Positions 16,797-25,746 of a DNA stretch of 64,000 nucleotides are shown here, piece by piece. The first letter of the stretch is position 1; every line of letters begins with the position of its first letter. Under the pieces are notes generated by a model. That model did not search any database, was not told where the DNA came from, and saw nothing but the letters and a program-made list of their open reading frames with translations. The translations under genes and the position numbers were made by a program. Source of the stretch: Flavobacterium sp. KACC 22761 (GTDB lineage: Bacteria; Bacteroidota; Bacteroidia; Flavobacteriales; Flavobacteriaceae); contig NZ_CP139148.1 of assembly GCF_034058155.1 (NCBI RefSeq), forward strand, positions 2,914,001 through 2,978,000, written 5' to 3'.

Positions 16797-17261
16797 TTAA
16801 AGATTTATTTGATATTGTATCCTTTTTGTCTTAATAATTTTATTTAGTTCCTCAAGTGTAAGTAAAACATAATTTGAAGATTCTGAATGCAAGGAAATGA
16901 AACAAAATTTATATTTAGAACCAAGTTGAGTGGCTAATGAGAATTCGCTTTCTGTTGCCCCAAAGAAAAATCCAAAAGGTAAGTTAGTTAATTTTTTCTT
17001 GGTTGTTTTTAATTCAATAAGAGTGATATCTTCAAGATTTCTTATTTCTATTATTTTTTCAAGATTTGTATGTCCAGGAATTAAAATTAAATCGAATGCT
17101 CTTGAATATTTTTTATCTATTCCTAGCAATTCTAATAATAACTTTCTACTTTCTTTATCAGGTTTTATGAAATTTGAATTTGAAGCCACTAAAAATTCAA
17201 GTGCTTCATTTTCTGATTTATTATTGCTTATAGTAATTGTATAAGAGAATTTATTTGCCAA
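16797..17261 (-). CDS. Uncharacterised protein with PD-(D/E)XK nuclease-like motif
   Basis: A 154-aa cytoplasmic protein, not recognised as a named family. The segment YSRAFDLILIPGH (D57) followed by DITLIELKTTKKKL (E83-x-K85) and FGATESEFSLATQLGSKYKFCFISL has the order of a PD-(D/E)XK nuclease core: Asp on one strand, ExK on the next, then a helix with Gln and a strand. This fold occurs in restriction enzymes and Holliday-junction nucleases; here it is only an inference from motif. It is single, with no partner methylase, and very AT-rich. Confidence 0.5.
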   Translation of the reverse strand: MANKFSYTITISNNKSENEALEFLVASNSNFIKPDKESRKLLLELLGIDKKYSRAFDLILIPGHTNLEKIIEIRNLEDITLIELKTTKKKLTNLPFGFFFGATESEFSLATQLGSKYKFCFISLHSESSNYVLLTLEELNKIIKTKRIQYQINL

Positions 17262-17305
17262 TTTTTCTTTTTTCTTTTAAAATTAAAAAAAAAACTTTTG
17301 AAATG

Positions 17306-17887
17306 TTATATAAGCCCTTTTATTTTAGCATGTTGCAACAATATAATAGTTTTAGCATCAGAAATCTCACCCGATTCAATCATGGTATAAGCTTCATCAA
17401 AAGTATATTCTAAAACTTCGATATTTTCCTGTTCTGAATCTAGTCCGCCACCTTCGCTAACCTTCATGCTTTCATTGTATTCTCCAACAAAAAGATATAA
17501 AATTTCAGTTACAGCGCCCGGAGACATATAAGTTTCAAAAACTTTTTGAACTTTAGAAATGCGATATCCCGTTTCTTCTTCGGTTTCGCGAATAATTGCT
17601 TGCTCAGGATTATCTTGGTCTAAAAGTCCTGCGCAAACTTCAATCATCATTCCGGTTTTGTTTCCGTTAAGAAAACTTGGCAAACGAAACTGACGCGTTA
17701 AAATAACTGTTTTTTTTGCCGAATTATATAATAAAATTCCAGCGCCATTTCCACGGTCATAAACTTCGCGAGTATGCGTTTGAAGTGCGGCATTTTCTTT
17801 TTGATACGTAAAGGTAACTTTGTTTAAAATGTACCAATTGTCTGATAATAACTTTGTTTCTGTAATTTTGATTTCTGGATTTTTCAT
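17306..17887 (-). CDS. nudK: NudK-type Nudix hydrolase (GDP-mannose pyrophosphatase)
   Basis: A 193-aa Nudix enzyme. It follows E. coli NudK closely: DRGNGAGILLYN, VILTRQFRLPSFLNG, the Nudix box EVCAGLLDQDNPEQAIIRETEEETGY with metal-binding Glu residues, then ETYMSPGAVTEILYLFVGEY and SEGGGLDSEQENIEVLE. NudK hydrolyses GDP-mannose to GMP and mannose-1-phosphate, and related sugar nucleotides. A link to the glycan genes elsewhere in the window is possible but not shown. The purA terminator lies just upstream, so it has its own transcript. Confidence 0.87.
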   Translation of the reverse strand: MKNPEIKITETKLLSDNWYILNKVTFTYQKENAALQTHTREVYDRGNGAGILLYNSAKKTVILTRQFRLPSFLNGNKTGMMIEVCAGLLDQDNPEQAIIRETEEETGYRISKVQKVFETYMSPGAVTEILYLFVGEYNESMKVSEGGGLDSEQENIEVLEYTFDEAYTMIESGEISDAKTIILLQHAKIKGLI

Positions 17888-17904
17888 GTGGCGAATAATT
17901 TTGC

Positions 17905-17935
17905 ATAAAAAAACGCTCTGATTATCAGAGCGTTT
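17905..17935 (-). terminator. Intrinsic terminator after purA
   Basis: AAACGCTCTGAT and ATCAGAGCGTTT pair almost perfectly around a short loop and lead into a T run on the minus strand, 8 bp after the purA stop. Confidence 0.88.
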
Positions 17936-17942
17936 AAGTGTA

Positions 17943-19214
17943 TTATTTTGTTATTGTTTGTTTTCTGTCTGGTCCAACCGATACAATTTTGATTGGCACT
18001 TCGATTTCTTTCTCAATAAACTCAATATATTCTTTTAGCTCAATTGGCAATTGATCGTAAGTTGTCAAACCCGTTAAATCTTGTTTCCAACCTTTAAATT
18101 CTTTGTAAACAGGAGTAACATTTTCTGGCTCGATGTTGTATGGGAAATGAGAAATGTTTTGGCCTTTATAGTTGTATTCTGTACAAACTTTCAAAGTTTC
18201 AAAACCAGAAAGTACGTCACCTTTCATCATCATCAATTGTGTTACACCGTTAACTTGAACGGCATATTTTAAAGCTACTAAATCTAACCATCCGCAACGT
18301 CTTTGTCTTCCTGTTACAGAACCAAATTCGTTACCTACTTTTGCCATTGTAGCACCAACTTCGTCAAAAAGTTCAGTTGGGAAAGGTCCGCTACCTACAC
18401 GTGTAACATAAGCTTTGAAAATTCCGTAAACTTCTTTGATTTTGTTAGGAGCAATTCCTAAACCAGTACAAGCTCCAGCAGCAGTAGTATTTGATGAAGT
18501 TACGAAAGGATAAGTTCCGAAATCAACATCTAATAAAGATCCTTGAGCTCCTTCGCAAAGAATAGATTTACCCGCTTTTTGAGCTTGGTGCATGTATTCT
18601 TCACTGTCAATGAAATCTAATTTTTTCAATTCTTCGATAGCTTCAAAGAATTCTTTTTCAAGTTCTGCTAAATTATATTGAATATTAACATCGTAAAAAG
18701 CGATCATAGCTTCGTGTTTGTCAGCCAAGGCTCTGTAACGATCTTTGAAATCTTCTAATTCGATATCTCCAACGCGTAAACCATTTCTTCCCGTTTTGTC
18801 CATATAAGTTGGTCCAATTCCTTTAAGAGTAGAACCAATTTTTGCTTTTCCTTTTGAAGCTTCAGAAGCTGCATCAAGCAAACGGTGCGTTGGCAAAATT
18901 AAGTGCGCTTTTCTAGAAATGATTAATTTGCTTTTGATATCAAGGTTGAATTTTTCCAAACCTTCAATTTCTTTTTGAAAAACTACAGGATCAATTACAA
19001 CACCATTTCCGATGATATTTACTGAGTTTTTATGAAAAATTCCAGAAGGAATAGTTCTAAGTACGTGTTTAATTCCGTCAAATTCTAATGTATGTCCTGC
19101 ATTTGGTCCTCCTTGAAAACGTGCAATAATATCATAATTTGAGGTAAGTACGTCAACAATTTTTCCTTTACCTTCATCTCCCCATTGTAAGCCTAGTAAT
19201 AAATCTACGGTCAT
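17943..19214 (-). CDS. purA: Adenylosuccinate synthetase
   Basis: This GTP-dependent enzyme joins IMP and aspartate, the first step from IMP to AMP. The 423-aa protein starts with the P-loop-like GLQWGDEGKGKIVD (catalytic Asp13-equivalent and Gly-rich loop), followed by FQGGPNAGHTL, IGNGVVIDP, GSTLKGIGPTYMDKTGRNGLRVGD, EGAQGSLLDVDFGTYPFVTSSNTTAAG, YVTRVGSGPFPTEL and GRQRRCGWLDLVALKYA. All are intact. It lies 94 bp after the Fur-family gene. A clear terminator follows. Confidence 0.98.
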   Translation of the reverse strand: MTVDLLLGLQWGDEGKGKIVDVLTSNYDIIARFQGGPNAGHTLEFDGIKHVLRTIPSGIFHKNSVNIIGNGVVIDPVVFQKEIEGLEKFNLDIKSKLIISRKAHLILPTHRLLDAASEASKGKAKIGSTLKGIGPTYMDKTGRNGLRVGDIELEDFKDRYRALADKHEAMIAFYDVNIQYNLAELEKEFFEAIEELKKLDFIDSEEYMHQAQKAGKSILCEGAQGSLLDVDFGTYPFVTSSNTTAAGACTGLGIAPNKIKEVYGIFKAYVTRVGSGPFPTELFDEVGATMAKVGNEFGSVTGRQRRCGWLDLVALKYAVQVNGVTQLMMMKGDVLSGFETLKVCTEYNYKGQNISHFPYNIEPENVTPVYKEFKGWKQDLTGLTTYDQLPIELKEYIEFIEKEIEVPIKIVSVGPDRKQTITK

Positions 19215-19308
19215 TCTGTTTTAATTTGCGTTGGGACAATCTAAGTCGTCCTACTGATTAATGTAGTTAATTTTCTTTTTTTTATTTTTTGAATAATTCC
19301 TTTCTGGA

Positions 19309-19767
19309 TTATTGTTTTTCCTTTTTGTTTCCGTAGAAATAAAGTGAGTGATTGGTAATCTCAATATCAAATATTTCTTCGATTGTTTTTTTGATGGTTT
19401 GAATCCTTGGATCACAAAATTCAATTACTTCGCCAGAATCAGTCATGATGATGTGATCGTGCTGTTTGTCGAAATACGACTTTTCGTAATAAGCCTGATT
19501 TTGTCCAAATTGGTGTTTTCTAACCAAAGCGCAGTCTAACAATAACTCAATCGTGTTGTATAAAGTAGCTCTACTCACACGATAGTTTTTGTTTTTCATT
19601 TTAATATAAAGATTTTCAATATCAAAATGTTCTTCGCTATCGTAAATTTCCTGAAGTATAGCATAACGCTCAGGAGTTTTGCGATGCCCTTTTTGCTCAA
19701 GATACATTGTAAAAACATTTTTTACAATTTCTTGATTCTTAGTGTTGTCAGTTGAAATAAGTGTCAT
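19309..19767 (-). CDS. Fur-family transcriptional regulator without CxxC zinc sites
   Basis: A 152-aa protein with the Fur winged helix ([56 protein letters not shown]) and a dimerisation domain with [22 protein letters not shown]. The usual structural-zinc CxxC after HDH is replaced by MTDSG and no C-terminal CxxC is present; the metal-sensing His residues remain. Sensor type (Fur, PerR or Zur) cannot be told. The frame extends to ATG 19800, but a TATCTTTG promoter box lies at 19774-19781, so ATG 19767 is chosen, with an almost absent leader. Confidence 0.88.
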   Translation of the reverse strand: MTLISTDNTKNQEIVKNVFTMYLEQKGHRKTPERYAILQEIYDSEEHFDIENLYIKMKNKNYRVSRATLYNTIELLLDCALVRKHQFGQNQAYYEKSYFDKQHDHIIMTDSGEVIEFCDPRIQTIKKTIEEIFDIEITNHSLYFYGNKKEKQ

Positions 19768-19773
19768 ATCCGG

Positions 19774-19781
19774 CAAAGATA
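19774..19781 (-). promoter_or_regulatory. Candidate fur-type gene -7 element (TATCTTTG), near-leaderless
   Basis: The minus strand has TATCTTTG only 6 nt before the ATG at 19767. If used, the transcript would begin within a few bases of the start codon, and the ATG at 19800 would lie outside the mRNA. Confidence 0.45.
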
Positions 19782-19951
19782 ATTTTTTATTTTTAATCAA
19801 TAAAAGTTTCGGCTTTAAAGTTTAACGTCCAAAATCACATCAAAGCAGTAAAAATGCAATAATTACAAGGTTTAACAGTCGTATGTTTTGGAGAATCTAA
19901 AAAAACTTAATTAACATAAATATTTTTAATTACAATAAAATTAACAAATTC

Positions 19952-20492
19952 CTATTTGCTTTTTGTCATGTACATATACCAATTCCATTCCCAGTTTTTT
20001 CCGTTGTCATCAGACATTGCCTGGCTCCAGATTGGATTATCTTGCTCTTGCATCCCAACGAAAAACCTGAAGTACATTTTTTCCTTCATAAACATCTTTT
20101 GAAAAAAAATGCCCAACTTGGTTTTCAAATGAGCCCACAACGGGTTGGTCTAAAACACCTGTATTTGAATCTGACCAATAAATGCTCCACAATTTGGTTT
20201 TTGGATTAAATAATCTAACCGTCATTCCTTCAAAAGGTTCTCCATCAAAAGTGGCTAGAAAATTATCAATATTCCCAATTCCGTTAAGAATTTTATACAT
20301 TTCCTGAGTCGATGGAAATTCAATCCATTCGCTACAGTTTACCAGTCTTTGTTTTAATTTTTTATTTCGAATGAAAGATTTTCCCTGAAAAAAATCAAAA
20401 TCATCTTTTGAAGAAGATTGCGAAGCGACAATGATAAGTTCTCCGTTTTTATCAAACTTTATTTCAGGAATTTCTAAGATTTCATCTTCCAT
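19952..20492 (-). pseudogene. Frameshifted hypothetical gene (about 180 codons)
   Basis: From ATG 20492 the frame reads 151 residues (FSTQEMYKILNG-type domain: LATFDGEPFEGMTVRLFNPKTKLWSIYWSDSNTGVLDQPVVGSFENQVGHFF) and ends after VFRWDARAR. The +1 frame continues QDNPIWSQAMSDDNGKNWEWNWYMYMTKS to a stop at 19952, giving the expected C-terminus of this family (RWD...P.WSQA.S.D.GK.WEWNWYM). The joint lies in a GCAAGAGCAAGA direct repeat near 20040-20050, and the total of 541 nt is one base more than a multiple of three. A true mutation, slippage, or a sequence error could explain it. Function unknown. Confidence 0.75.
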
Positions 20493-20562
20493 AAAAAACT
20501 TTATTTAAGTAGTTATGATATTGTATTTCTTTTGACTTTAAGACTTTAAACTTTCGACTTAA

Positions 20563-22782
20563 TTATGTTCTATATTCTCTCGTTACTTTGTCAACACCAT
20601 CAATTTTTTTAATGGCATTAATCATTTTTTTCAAAATAGTATTGTTTTTAACAATTACGGCAACCTGTCCATGAAAAATTCCAGCATCGGTACTCAATGA
20701 AATACTTTGAATATTCACGTTCATATTGTTCGAAATTACTCGTGTTAATTGATTCGTAAGCCCTAAAACATCCATTCCGGTAATATTGATAATGGCTTTG
20801 AATTCTTCCTGGGATGAATCAATCCATTTGGCGCTCATGATTCGGTACGCATAATTGGACTGCATTCCAATTGCGTTCGGACAATCTTTTTTGTGGACTT
20901 TTATTCCTTCGTTAATCGTTACAAAACCAAAAACATCATCGCCTGGAATAGGGTTGCAACATTGCGAAAGCTTATAATCCAGTTTATCATGTTCAGTTCC
21001 AAAAACCAGCATATCGTAATTGCTGCTGATGACTGGTTTGTGAATATCTTCGTCTGCGGTATCTTTATTTCTTTTGATTTTATTTTTAAAGAAATTGATG
21101 AACGAATTACTTTTTTGTGCTGCGTAATCTTTTAATTGCTGATTTTCGATTGCACCAATTCCAACTCTGTAAAATAAATCTAAACTTGTTTTTAGCTTAA
21201 AGAAGTTAACAAGCTCGTTTGTAACTTGCTCGTTAAGCGTAATTTTTAAGTGTTTTAATTTTCTGGTAAGAAGTTCTTTTCCTTCTTCGCCGATTTTTTT
21301 AGTATTCTCGTTGAGAACGTTTTTGATTTTATTTTTGGCGCGTGAAGTCGTTACATATTCCAACCAGTTCACCGTTGGTTTCTGGCTTGCCGATGTAATT
21401 ACTTCAACTTGATCACCACTTTTTAATTCGTGATTTAGCGGGACTAATCGTCCGTTTACACGCGTTCCTCTGGTTTTGATTCCAATTTCAGAATGAATGC
21501 TGAAAGCGAAATCAAGTGAAGTGGCACCTTTTGGAAGCGATTTTATTTCTCCTTTCGGCGTAAAGACGAAGATTTCTTTCGAATACAAATTCATTTTGAA
21601 ATCTTCCACAAAATCAACCGCATTGGTTTCAGGATTTTCCAAAGCTTCGCGAAGCAAATTCAACCAAGTATCTAATCCGCTTTCTTCGGTTGCTCCGTTT
21701 TTGTATTTATAATGTGCTGCATAACCTTTTTCGGCAATTTCATCCATACGCTCGCTTCGAACCTGAACTTCGACCCAGCGTCCTTTTGGGCCCATTACTG
21801 TGATGTGAAGTGCTTCATAACCAGTTGATTTTGGAGATGAAATCCAGTCACGCAAACGGCTCGGACTCGGTCTATAATGATCAGTTACAATGGAGTAGAT
21901 TTTCCAAGCAATGAATTTTTCATCGTGAGAATCAGACTTGTAAACAATTCTGAGTGCGAATTTGTCGTACACTTCGTCAAAACTCACATTTTGAGCACGC
22001 ATTTTTCGGCGAATCGAATAAATAGATTTCGGACGTCCTTTTATGATGTAATCGATATTTTCAGCATCAAGAGATTTTTTCAAAACATCCGAAATATCTT
22101 TGATGTAAGCATCTTGCTCTTCTTTTGTTTCTCTGATTTTGCTTACAATGTCATTGTAAATAGCTGGTTCAGTATATTTTAATCCTAAATCTTCTAGTTT
22201 GGTTTTAATGTTGTAAAGTCCCAAACGATGGGCTAGAGGAGCATAAATATAAAGTGTTTCTGATGCGATTTTGGTTTGTTTGTACTCCGCCATCGAATCC
22301 ATGGTTTGCATATTATGAAGACGATCAGCCAATTTGATCAAGATTACACGTACATCATCATTCAATGTGAGGATCATTTTTCTAAAATTCTCGGCTTGCA
22401 TTGAAGCATTCAAGTCTTTTTGAACCAATGAAATCTTAGTCAAACCTTCAACCAGCTGTGCGACTTTTGGGTTAAATAATCGCTCAATTTCTTCAACTGT
22501 CATTGGTGTATCTTCGACAACATCGTGCAGTAAGGCCGCGGCAATAGAGGTCGCTCCCAGACCAATTTCTGAGGCAACAATTTTTGCAACTGCAATAGGA
22601 TGAAAGATATACGCTTCGCCAGATTTGCGTCTTTGTTCTTTGTGAGCATCGACAGCAACATCAAATGCTTTCCGAATTAGTTTTTTATCGGCTGGGGTTA
22701 AAGTTTGGTAACTTATTCGAAGTAATTCCTTGTATTCCTGCGCAATTGCTTTGTTTTCTTTCTCAATATCTATTTCTATCAT
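20563..22782 (-). CDS. Bifunctional (p)ppGpp synthetase/hydrolase (Rel/SpoT)
   Basis: A 739-aa long RSH enzyme that makes and degrades the stringent-response alarmone. Order: HD hydrolase domain (FHPIAVAKIVAS, HDVVEDTPM, KLADRLHNM), synthetase domain (GRPKSIYSIRRKM, FDEVYDKFALRIV, GYEALHITV), TGS domain (FTPKGEIKSLPKGATSLDFAFSIH), a zinc-finger-like helical part with CCNPIPGDDVFGFVT, and a C-terminal ACT domain (IINITGMDVLGLTNQLTRVIS). Both the HD motif for hydrolysis and the synthetase residues are present, so both activities are predicted. It has no obvious operon partner. Confidence 0.95.
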   Translation of the reverse strand: MIEIDIEKENKAIAQEYKELLRISYQTLTPADKKLIRKAFDVAVDAHKEQRRKSGEAYIFHPIAVAKIVASEIGLGATSIAAALLHDVVEDTPMTVEEIERLFNPKVAQLVEGLTKISLVQKDLNASMQAENFRKMILTLNDDVRVILIKLADRLHNMQTMDSMAEYKQTKIASETLYIYAPLAHRLGLYNIKTKLEDLGLKYTEPAIYNDIVSKIRETKEEQDAYIKDISDVLKKSLDAENIDYIIKGRPKSIYSIRRKMRAQNVSFDEVYDKFALRIVYKSDSHDEKFIAWKIYSIVTDHYRPSPSRLRDWISSPKSTGYEALHITVMGPKGRWVEVQVRSERMDEIAEKGYAAHYKYKNGATEESGLDTWLNLLREALENPETNAVDFVEDFKMNLYSKEIFVFTPKGEIKSLPKGATSLDFAFSIHSEIGIKTRGTRVNGRLVPLNHELKSGDQVEVITSASQKPTVNWLEYVTTSRAKNKIKNVLNENTKKIGEEGKELLTRKLKHLKITLNEQVTNELVNFFKLKTSLDLFYRVGIGAIENQQLKDYAAQKSNSFINFFKNKIKRNKDTADEDIHKPVISSNYDMLVFGTEHDKLDYKLSQCCNPIPGDDVFGFVTINEGIKVHKKDCPNAIGMQSNYAYRIMSAKWIDSSQEEFKAIINITGMDVLGLTNQLTRVISNNMNVNIQSISLSTDAGIFHGQVAVIVKNNTILKKMINAIKKIDGVDKVTREYRT

Positions 22783-22890
22783 AACGGCATATTCAAGTAC
22801 TAAAAATACGCATTAGTTTGAATATACGCAAGGCTTTTCAATTGTAGATTTTAGATCTCAGATTTTAGATTTTTTCATGAAAGAATTTGG

Positions 22891-22913
22891 CTTCGACTTC
22901 GCTCAGCCTGACA
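22891..22913. repeat. REP-like unit (CTTCGACTTCGCTCAG...TGACA)
   Basis: Single copy of the family seen three times at 27120-27241. It lies in the 185-bp gap between the RSH gene and the RNA methyltransferase, which also holds tandem GATTTTAGAT-type repeats and AAATCTAAAATCTAAAA near 22970. Confidence 0.6.
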
Positions 22914-22967
22914 TTGAAAAAGATCTGATCCAAAAAAGAGCGAAGCGATTTTTTGAAAATCTAAAAT

Positions 22968-23756
22968 CTAAAACCCTCTCTGTCTTTTCGCTTCAAAAAT
23001 TAAAATTGCTGCAGCGACAGAAACATTCATGCTGTCTATTTCGCCTTGCATCGGGATGATGATATTTTGGGTGGCAGCATCACGCCATTCTTGCGTTAAG
23101 CCAGTTGCTTCGGTTCCAACAACCAAAGCAGTTGGGATAGTAAAGTTTTGAGTATGATACGAAGTTGAGTTTTGCAACGTCGCACTGTAGAAATTGATTT
23201 TTCTTTCTTTCAAAAAAGAAATGATTTCTGTGGTGGTTCCAGTTGCAATTTGATTGGTAAAAAGACACCCAACACTAGAACGGACAATATTCGGGTTGTA
23301 TAAGTCGCTTTTAGGATTGGCAATTAAAACGGCGTCCAATTTAGCAGCATCTGCTGTTCGCAAAACAGCTCCAATATTTCCTGGTTTTTCTAAAGATTCT
23401 ACAACTAAAATCAATGGATTTTCAGATAGTTCTAAATCGGATAATTTAAGGGATTTAGTTTTGGCTACAGCCAAAATACCTTCCGTTGTATCACGATAAG
23501 CCAGTTTTTGATAAACTTCTTTGTTGATTTCTATGATTTGAAACGGAGAAGAAATTAGCTTGTTGATTTCTGATTCAGAAACCAATTCAGGTAAAAATAA
23601 AACGGTTTCAATTTCATAACCGCCTTTTATGGCTAGCGAAATTTCACGTAAACCTTCAATTAAAAATGTTCCGGTTTGTTTTCTAGCCTTCGATTTTTCT
23701 TGAAGTAAAACCAAAGATTTGATAAACGGATTTTGAACTGAAGTGATTTGTTTCAT
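22968..23756 (-). CDS. SpoU/TrmH-family RNA 2'-O-methyltransferase
   Basis: A 262-aa RNA methyltransferase. The N-terminal substrate-binding part (ITSVQNPFIKSLVLLQEKSKARKQTGTFLIEGLREI) is followed by the trefoil-knot SAM domain: VVESLEKPGNIGAVLRTADAA, DLYNPNIVRSSVGCLF, ALVVGTEATGLTQEW and IPMQGEIDSMNVSVAAAILIFEA. Arg in NIGAVLRTADA and Asn in SMNVSVA are the expected catalytic and binding residues. It probably methylates a ribose in rRNA or tRNA; the exact target cannot be told. It ends in EAKRQRGF. Confidence 0.9.
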   Translation of the reverse strand: MKQITSVQNPFIKSLVLLQEKSKARKQTGTFLIEGLREISLAIKGGYEIETVLFLPELVSESEINKLISSPFQIIEINKEVYQKLAYRDTTEGILAVAKTKSLKLSDLELSENPLILVVESLEKPGNIGAVLRTADAAKLDAVLIANPKSDLYNPNIVRSSVGCLFTNQIATGTTTEIISFLKERKINFYSATLQNSTSYHTQNFTIPTALVVGTEATGLTQEWRDAATQNIIIPMQGEIDSMNVSVAAAILIFEAKRQRGF

Positions 23757-23824
23757 TTTTTAAAGGCTCAAGGTTGCAAAGAAGCAAAGGTACAGAGTTT
23801 TTTCAAAAAAGTTGTTTAATGTTT

Positions 23825-23883
23825 GCCACGAATTACACTAATTTCCACAAATTTAAATTAATGTAATTCGTGTAATTCGTGGC
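23825..23883. repeat. Palindromic intergenic repeat (GCCACGAATTACAC type)
   Basis: Perfect 14-base arms GCCACGAATTACAC and GTGTAATTCGTGGC with AT-rich DNA between them. A common Flavobacterium intergenic palindrome. Placed 9 bp past the stop of the following minus-strand gene, it could act as its terminator. Confidence 0.7.
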
Positions 23884-23891
23884 GGAAAAAA

Positions 23892-24977
23892 CTATTTCTC
23901 AAAAACTTCTTTTATCTCTTCATTAACTGGATGATCTGTTGTGAAGTTGTAACCTAGAATTTTTGCTAATGTTTGTGCAAATTGTTTTTGAAATAACTGT
24001 GATTCCGTTTTGATTTCACCTTTTGGAGAAATTTCTGGCCCCATTGCAGCAAACCAAATTTGCGATGCGCCTTCAACATCAGAACCGTGATCTGTCCATT
24101 GTTTTTTTACTTTGTCGCCACGGCCGTGATCAACGGTTATAAATAAAGTGGTTTTGTTTTTGTACTGCGGATCATTTTGCACAAAATTCCATATTTCTTG
24201 AATCCATTTGTCTACTTGGTTTGCGGCGTCCAAGTACGAACGATATTGGCCATGATGCGCCCATTCATCGGTTTCTCCGTAAGCAATATAAAGTACTTTT
24301 GGCTTTTTTGTTTTAAGCTCATCCATTGCTTGATAATGTGTAAAAACATCAAGACATTCATCTTCATGAAATGGCTTATAGGAGTTGTCACGCATTTCAT
24401 TTAATAATTTTTGAGATGCAGTCGGTTTGTTTCCGCCAACTTTGTCAAATGCAGAAATTACTGGAAATCCGCTTCTTTCTTCGTTTAAAATTCGGTCAAA
24501 AGCGTCCCATGCGCCAAATGCTGCAACTTTTCCTTTAAGTTTTGGTTGCTTGTTCAAAAACTCTAAAACATTTACATTCGGATTTGCCTTATAACCGTTT
24601 GAATTTACAGCTACATCAACATTTCCGGTCATAATTTCGCTATATCCAGGATAACTAAACCAATACGGATTGGCAACATCAACTTTATTTCCAAGCTCTC
24701 GATTGCCATAAATTTGCCCTTTCGAAGCAATTTCCGACCAGAAAAATGGCATTAGATTTTTTCGTGAAACTTTAAAATCAGAATTAGCATATTTTTTATA
24801 AATGTAAGCGCTGTCGCCTTGATTGAATTTTTTGTCATTTGCAATTGCCTGATCTACACCTTTAAAAACTTCCTGCCATCTAAAGCCGTCTGTTGTGATG
24901 ATGATAATGTTTTCTGTTTTTTGGGCTGAAGCTGAAAATCCTGCTAAAAAGAGTAGAATTAAAGATACTTTTTTCAT
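23892..24977 (-). CDS. Alkaline-phosphatase-superfamily phosphodiesterase/sulfatase-fold enzyme
   Basis: A 361-aa secreted protein (signal MKKVSLILLFLAGFSASAQ). It has the alkaline-phosphatase-superfamily core: IIIITTDGFRWQEVFKG (metal Asp with nucleophile region), FSYPGYSEIMTGN with a Thr/Ser nucleophile candidate, YGETDEWAHHGQY, and FITVDHGRGD plus WTDHG (metal Asp/His). The pattern is closest to the nucleotide-pyrophosphatase/phosphodiesterase or phosphoglyceromutase branch; the substrate is unknown. Translation could start at ATG 25001, but ATG 24977 begins the signal peptide. No C in a formylglycine motif, so it is not a sulfatase substrate for the FGE gene. Confidence 0.8.
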   Translation of the reverse strand: MKKVSLILLFLAGFSASAQKTENIIIITTDGFRWQEVFKGVDQAIANDKKFNQGDSAYIYKKYANSDFKVSRKNLMPFFWSEIASKGQIYGNRELGNKVDVANPYWFSYPGYSEIMTGNVDVAVNSNGYKANPNVNVLEFLNKQPKLKGKVAAFGAWDAFDRILNEERSGFPVISAFDKVGGNKPTASQKLLNEMRDNSYKPFHEDECLDVFTHYQAMDELKTKKPKVLYIAYGETDEWAHHGQYRSYLDAANQVDKWIQEIWNFVQNDPQYKNKTTLFITVDHGRGDKVKKQWTDHGSDVEGASQIWFAAMGPEISPKGEIKTESQLFQKQFAQTLAKILGYNFTTDHPVNEEIKEVFEK

Positions 24978-25086
24978 TTTTTTTGAGTTACAAAGGTTCA
25001 ATGTTTTTTCAATATTCTGGAATCTAATTTACGAACTATATATCTTAGGATTACTCTTTTTTCATTTTCTAAACATAAAGATTTCG

Positions 25087-25707
25087 TTAATCTTCAATAG
25101 TTAAGAAAATCAGGAAAAATTCATCTAATTCATATTGTTTGTACCATTTTTCAATGTCTATGTATCCTTTGGTAACTTCACAATATCCAAGTGCGCCTTT
25201 TTCTTCATTATCATTTGGAGGAGTAATTAAAGCAATTTGAAATTCTTTTCCAATTTGAATTTCGATTGGTTTTTGATCAGAAATCTCACGAAGAGAAAAT
25301 GTATTGTCTTTGTACTTTTTATTTACATCAAAAATATTTTTGTTATAAGAATTTGAAAACGCAAATGTGATTTTTTCATTGCTTAGAAGTTGTTGAGCAA
25401 CAATTGAAAATTTAAAATCTTTGCCAATTTTTGGATTTTCATTTTTTTTGGTATCTCTAGCAACTTTTTCAATTTCAAGTTTTCCTTTTTTGTATTTTCG
25501 GATTACAATCTTATAATTCTTTCCGATTAATTTTTCAGAATTTGTAAAAGTTAAATCAATTTTTTCTATTCCCTGAAAAGCTTCTAAAATAAATTCTCGC
25601 GATCCCATAGGAGGCATGTCTAATTTAGAAATCATTTCAATTTTGCTCTCTTGACCATAAGAATATGACATCAAAAATGTAAAAATAAGAAGGAATGCTT
25701 TTTTCAT
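25087..25707 (-). CDS. Secreted protein of unknown function (206 aa)
   Basis: A 206-aa protein with signal peptide MKKAFLLIFTFLMSYSYGQ and a Lys-rich, beta-predicted mature part (MISKLDMPPMGSREFILEAFQGIEKIDLTFTNS, IEIQIGKEFQIALITPPNDNEEKGALGYCEV). I do not recognise a family. It lies 40 bp upstream of the DUF58 gene stop on the same strand and may be transcribed after the MoxR cluster. Confidence 0.65.
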   Translation of the reverse strand: MKKAFLLIFTFLMSYSYGQESKIEMISKLDMPPMGSREFILEAFQGIEKIDLTFTNSEKLIGKNYKIVIRKYKKGKLEIEKVARDTKKNENPKIGKDFKFSIVAQQLLSNEKITFAFSNSYNKNIFDVNKKYKDNTFSLREISDQKPIEIQIGKEFQIALITPPNDNEEKGALGYCEVTKGYIDIEKWYKQYELDEFFLIFLTIED

Positions 25708-25746
25708 AATATCATTTTATTTTTTACAAATAACGTTTTACAGCTT

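Noticed and set aside
23892..24977. Sulfatase partner of the FGE gene
   Set aside because: No CxPxR or SxPxR sulfatase motif; it is another branch of the alkaline-phosphatase superfamily.
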